Assembly: GCF_001687545.1 (NCBI RefSeq)
Contig: NZ_CP016545.1
Location: 1 to 64,000 of the forward strand
Length of the DNA: 64,000 nt
Direction: 5' to 3'
Origin: Paraurantiacibacter namhicola
GTDB lineage: Bacteria > Pseudomonadota > Alphaproteobacteria > Sphingomonadales > Sphingomonadaceae
This document shows positions 61,674 through 64,000 of the stretch, piece by piece. The notes under the pieces are model-generated. The model saw only the letters and a program-made list of their open reading frames with translations. It searched no databases and was not told where the DNA came from. The position numbers were made by a program, and so were the translations under genes. Each line of letters starts with the position of its first letter. Positions within the stretch are counted from its first letter, which is position 1.

Positions 61674-62218
61674 CCGACATCCGTGAAGCCATGCCGCTGC
61701 TCGCACGCCACGAAGGCGTGTGGGATGGGACCTATTCCTATTTCAACGCGCAGAACGAGAAGATCGACGAGCATGCGAGCCGCCTGCTCTGCCGCTTCCC
61801 GGACGGTGGCGAGCATCCCTATTACCAGACGAACCACTACATCTGGCCCGATGGCCGGACGGAAATCCGCGAATTTCCCGCCGAATATCGCGACGGCCGC
61901 GTGTGGTGGGACAATGACCTCATCCAGGGCTGGGCCGCCGAAGTGCCGCTCGACGAGTTCAACCGCACCGTCATGCTATACTGGCAGCGCACCGGCGATC
62001 CCTCGCTTTACCTCTACGAACAGATCCAGATTTCCGACGAAGGCACGGACCGCTGCCGTACCTGGCACTGGATCCGCAACGGCAAGCTGGAAACGCGCAC
62101 CGCGATCCAGGAAAAGCTGGTGACCAGGGACTGGCGAAGTGTCGACGAGGAAATGCAGGCCGCAGCCGCCGCGGGCGAGCAGGTGACCTTCGGCGGTGGC
62201 ACCGGCTTCGGGGACTGA
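61670..62218 (+). CDS. DUF3598-like (lipocalin-type) protein
   Basis: A 182-aa cytoplasmic protein. The N-terminal LLARHEGVWDGTYSYFNAQNEKIDEHAS and alternating beta strands (HYIWPDGRTEIREFPAEYRDGRVWWDN, TVMLYWQRTGDPSLYLYEQIQISDEG) fit DUF3598/lipocalin-like barrels, which bind hydrophobic or tetrapyrrole-like ligands. The enzymatic role is unknown. It overlaps the hydrolase stop (ATGA). Confidence 0.75.
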   Translation: MTDIREAMPLLARHEGVWDGTYSYFNAQNEKIDEHASRLLCRFPDGGEHPYYQTNHYIWPDGRTEIREFPAEYRDGRVWWDNDLIQGWAAEVPLDEFNRTVMLYWQRTGDPSLYLYEQIQISDEGTDRCRTWHWIRNGKLETRTAIQEKLVTRDWRSVDEEMQAAAAAGEQVTFGGGTGFGD

Positions 62219-62228
62219 CAGGCCGCAT

Positions 62229-63623
62229 ATGCCCAGCACCCTGTTCGACAAGATCTGGGACGCGCACCGCGTGGCGCAAACGCCATCGGGCGCGCAGCTG
62301 ATCGCCATCGACAGGGTGTTCCTGCATGAACGCACCGGAGCTGCTGCGCTTGGCCGGATGGCCGAAATGGGACGCGAGGTGTTCGACCCCGCGCGCGTCT
62401 TTGCCGTCACCGATCACATCGTGGACACGCGGCCCGGCCGCACCGATGCGACGCCGATGCCGGGCGGCGAAGCTTTCATCACCCAGACGCGCGCCGCCTG
62501 CCGGGCAGCGGGCATAACCTTGTTCGACGTAGATGACCCGGCGCAGGGGATCGTCCACGTCATCTCGCCGGAACTCGGCATCGTGCTGCCCGGCTGCACG
62601 CTGGTCGCCCCGGACAGCCATACCTGCACGCAAGGGGCCTTCGGGGCGCTGGCATGGGGCATCGGGTCAAGCGAGGCAGAGCATGCCATGGTGACCGGCA
62701 CGCTGCGCCTGCAGCGGCCCAGGACCATGCGCGTCAGCTTCGACGGCGCGCTGGCGCGGGGCGTCACGGCCAAGGACATGGCGCTGCACCTGATCGCCGC
62801 GCACGGGGCCAGCGGAGGGGCAGGTCACGCGGTGGAATTTGCCGGGGATGCAGTGCGCGCGCTCGACATGGAAGGGCGCATGACGCTGTGCAACATGGCC
62901 ACCGAATTCGGCGCGATGGCGGGCTTCATCGCGCCCGATGCCAAGGCCTTCGACTGGCTGGCCGGTCGGCGCTTCGCCCCGGCTTCCTTCGATGGCCCAT
63001 ATTGGCAGGACCTGCGCAGCGACGAGGGCGCGCGCTTCGACCAAGAGATCCAAGTGGATGCCGCCACCATCGCCCCGATGGTCAGCTGGGGCACCTCGCC
63101 GGAGGAATCGCTCCCCGTGGATGGACAAGTCCCGCAAGGCTCTCAGCGCGTGCACGATTACATCGGTCTCGCTCCCGGCGCCCAACTCGCGGGGACGCCG
63201 GTGGATGCCGCCTTCATCGGCAGTTGCACCAACAGCCGGATCGCGGATCTGCGGCGCGCGGCGGATATCCTGCGCGGCAGGCGGATCGCGCCCTCCATCC
63301 GCAAGGCACTGGTCGTCCCCGGCTCCATGGCCGTGCGCCGCCAGGCGGAGGCGGAAGGACTGGACAAAGTCTTCACCGATGCAGGCTTCGAATGGCGCAT
63401 GTCGGGCTGCTCCATGTGCTTTTATGCTGGCGGCGAGGGTTTTCCCGAAGGCAGCCGCGTGATCTCCAGCACCAACCGCAATTTTCCCGGCAGGCAGGGC
63501 CCCGGCATCCGCACGCATATCGCCTCGCCGGAAACCGTCGCCGCCAGCGCCATCGCAGGCGCGATCGCCGATCCGCGCGATTATGCGCCGGATGGCAGCA
63601 CGCAGGCGGAGGAGGCGGCATGA
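62229..63623 (+). CDS. LeuC-type hydro-lyase large subunit (aconitase superfamily)
   Basis: A 464-aa [4Fe-4S] hydro-lyase subunit. Cluster ligands are the cysteine in IGSCTNSR (near 332) and the pair in [10 protein letters not shown] (near 392 and 395); [23 protein letters not shown] is the family signature. LeuC proper isomerises isopropylmalate, but the setting in a catabolic regulon suggests a relative that hydrates a substituted maleate such as citraconate or dimethylmaleate. ATG 62229 lies 11 bases after the preceding stop. Confidence 0.9.
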   Translation: MPSTLFDKIWDAHRVAQTPSGAQLIAIDRVFLHERTGAAALGRMAEMGREVFDPARVFAVTDHIVDTRPGRTDATPMPGGEAFITQTRAACRAAGITLFDVDDPAQGIVHVISPELGIVLPGCTLVAPDSHTCTQGAFGALAWGIGSSEAEHAMVTGTLRLQRPRTMRVSFDGALARGVTAKDMALHLIAAHGASGGAGHAVEFAGDAVRALDMEGRMTLCNMATEFGAMAGFIAPDAKAFDWLAGRRFAPASFDGPYWQDLRSDEGARFDQEIQVDAATIAPMVSWGTSPEESLPVDGQVPQGSQRVHDYIGLAPGAQLAGTPVDAAFIGSCTNSRIADLRRAADILRGRRIAPSIRKALVVPGSMAVRRQAEAEGLDKVFTDAGFEWRMSGCSMCFYAGGEGFPEGSRVISSTNRNFPGRQGPGIRTHIASPETVAASAIAGAIADPRDYAPDGSTQAEEAA

Positions 63624-64000
63624 GCGGTTTTCCGCAGCCGCTGGCGGGCCGCGCCGCGCCGCTGATGATCGACAATGTCGATACCGACACGATCATCCCC
63701 AGCCGCGAGATGAAGACAACCGGCAGGACCGGCCTGGCAGACGGCCTGTTTGCCCCGCTACGCTATACCGACGCGGACACGCGCACGGAAAACCCCGATT
63801 TCGTGCTCAACCAGCCCGAATATCGCCACGCCCAGATCATCGCCGCTGGCGCGAACTTCGGCAGCGGGTCGAGCCGCGAACACGCGGTCTGGGCGCTGGC
63901 CGAATGGGGCATCAGGGCCGTCATCGCCGTCGGCTTCGCGCCTATCTTCCACGCCAATTGCCTGCGCAACGGCATCCTTCCCATCACGCTGGAGCGCAGC
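63620..64000 (+). CDS. LeuD-type hydro-lyase small subunit (partial, runs off the window)
   Basis: The first 127 codons of a small-subunit aconitase-superfamily protein: [31 protein letters not shown] and [27 protein letters not shown], the swivel-domain signature. It overlaps the large-subunit stop (ATGA), so the two make a heterodimer. The 3' end is outside the window. Confidence 0.92.
   Translation, partial: MSGFPQPLAGRAAPLMIDNVDTDTIIPSREMKTTGRTGLADGLFAPLRYTDADTRTENPDFVLNQPEYRHAQIIAAGANFGSGSSREHAVWALAEWGIRAVIAVGFAPIFHANCLRNGILPITLERS

Noticed and set aside
62229-64000. Housekeeping leucine biosynthesis leuCD
   Set aside because: Not excluded, but the genes sit in an operon directly behind a regulon operator and downstream of catabolic genes, without leuA or leuB. 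A catabolic hydro-lyase is the preferred reading.

Overview
The window is GC-rich alphaproteobacterial chromosome, most likely from the Sphingomonadales (Erythrobacteraceae or Sphingomonadaceae). The lineage call is an inference. It rests on the gene order engB-yidC-yidD-rnpA-rpmH, several dispersed palindromic repeats of a kind common in these genomes, TonB-dependent receptors placed beside catabolic genes, and frequent GTG and TTG starts with 1-8 base stop/start overlaps. No rRNA, tRNA, CRISPR array or recognisable transposase was seen.

Bases 1-25,000 are mostly housekeeping. dnaA is near the left edge. It is followed by a ThiF/MoeB-type adenylyltransferase, a bacterial voltage-gated sodium channel, a sirtuin (cobB), dapB, nth, an OmpA-family protein, a dicarboxylate symporter, dapE, a glutathione S-transferase, a secreted protein made of MORN repeats, and the engB/yidC/yidD/rnpA/rpmH cluster. 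A TspO-like membrane protein, a comM/yifB ATPase and an APC-type amino acid permease complete this part. A small, AT-richer, secreted alpha/beta-hydrolase gene interrupts the cobB neighbourhood and has left a displaced, diverged copy of the cobB 3' end behind (3658-3747).

Bases about 24,500-64,000 form one large catabolic supercluster that continues past the right edge. It contains two TonB-dependent receptors and an MFS transporter for uptake. Candidate C-N bond hydrolases are three PuuE/NodB-like deacetylases, an isochorismatase-family amidohydrolase and an amidase-signature enzyme; a nitrilase-fold protein lacking its catalytic Cys is also present. A CoA module holds a PaaK-like ligase, two class III CoA-transferases, an acyl-CoA dehydrogenase, a MaoC hydratase, a CitE-like lyase and a crotonase-fold protein. 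Two MmgE/PrpD proteins, LeuC/LeuD-type hydro-lyase subunits, several oxidoreductases and some secreted proteins of unknown function complete it.

The most striking signal is a palindromic operator, core TTGTCCGGACAA and fullest form AATTTGTCCGGACAAATT. It occurs at seven sites in five intergenic regions of the supercluster (25.36, 41.93/41.97, 46.97/46.98, 47.83 and 60.31 kb) and was not noticed elsewhere. A GntR/HutC-family regulator with a UTRA domain lies in the middle of the cluster (36259-37014), and the operator resembles sites bound by that subfamily. My reading is a single metabolite-responsive regulon. The substrate is unknown. Ring-opening amidohydrolase families together with LeuCD, class III CoA-transferase, MaoC and CitE-like lyase fit degradation of a cyclic imide or lactam through a branched C4-dicarboxylate (citraconate/itaconate-like) route. 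That pathway is a hypothesis.
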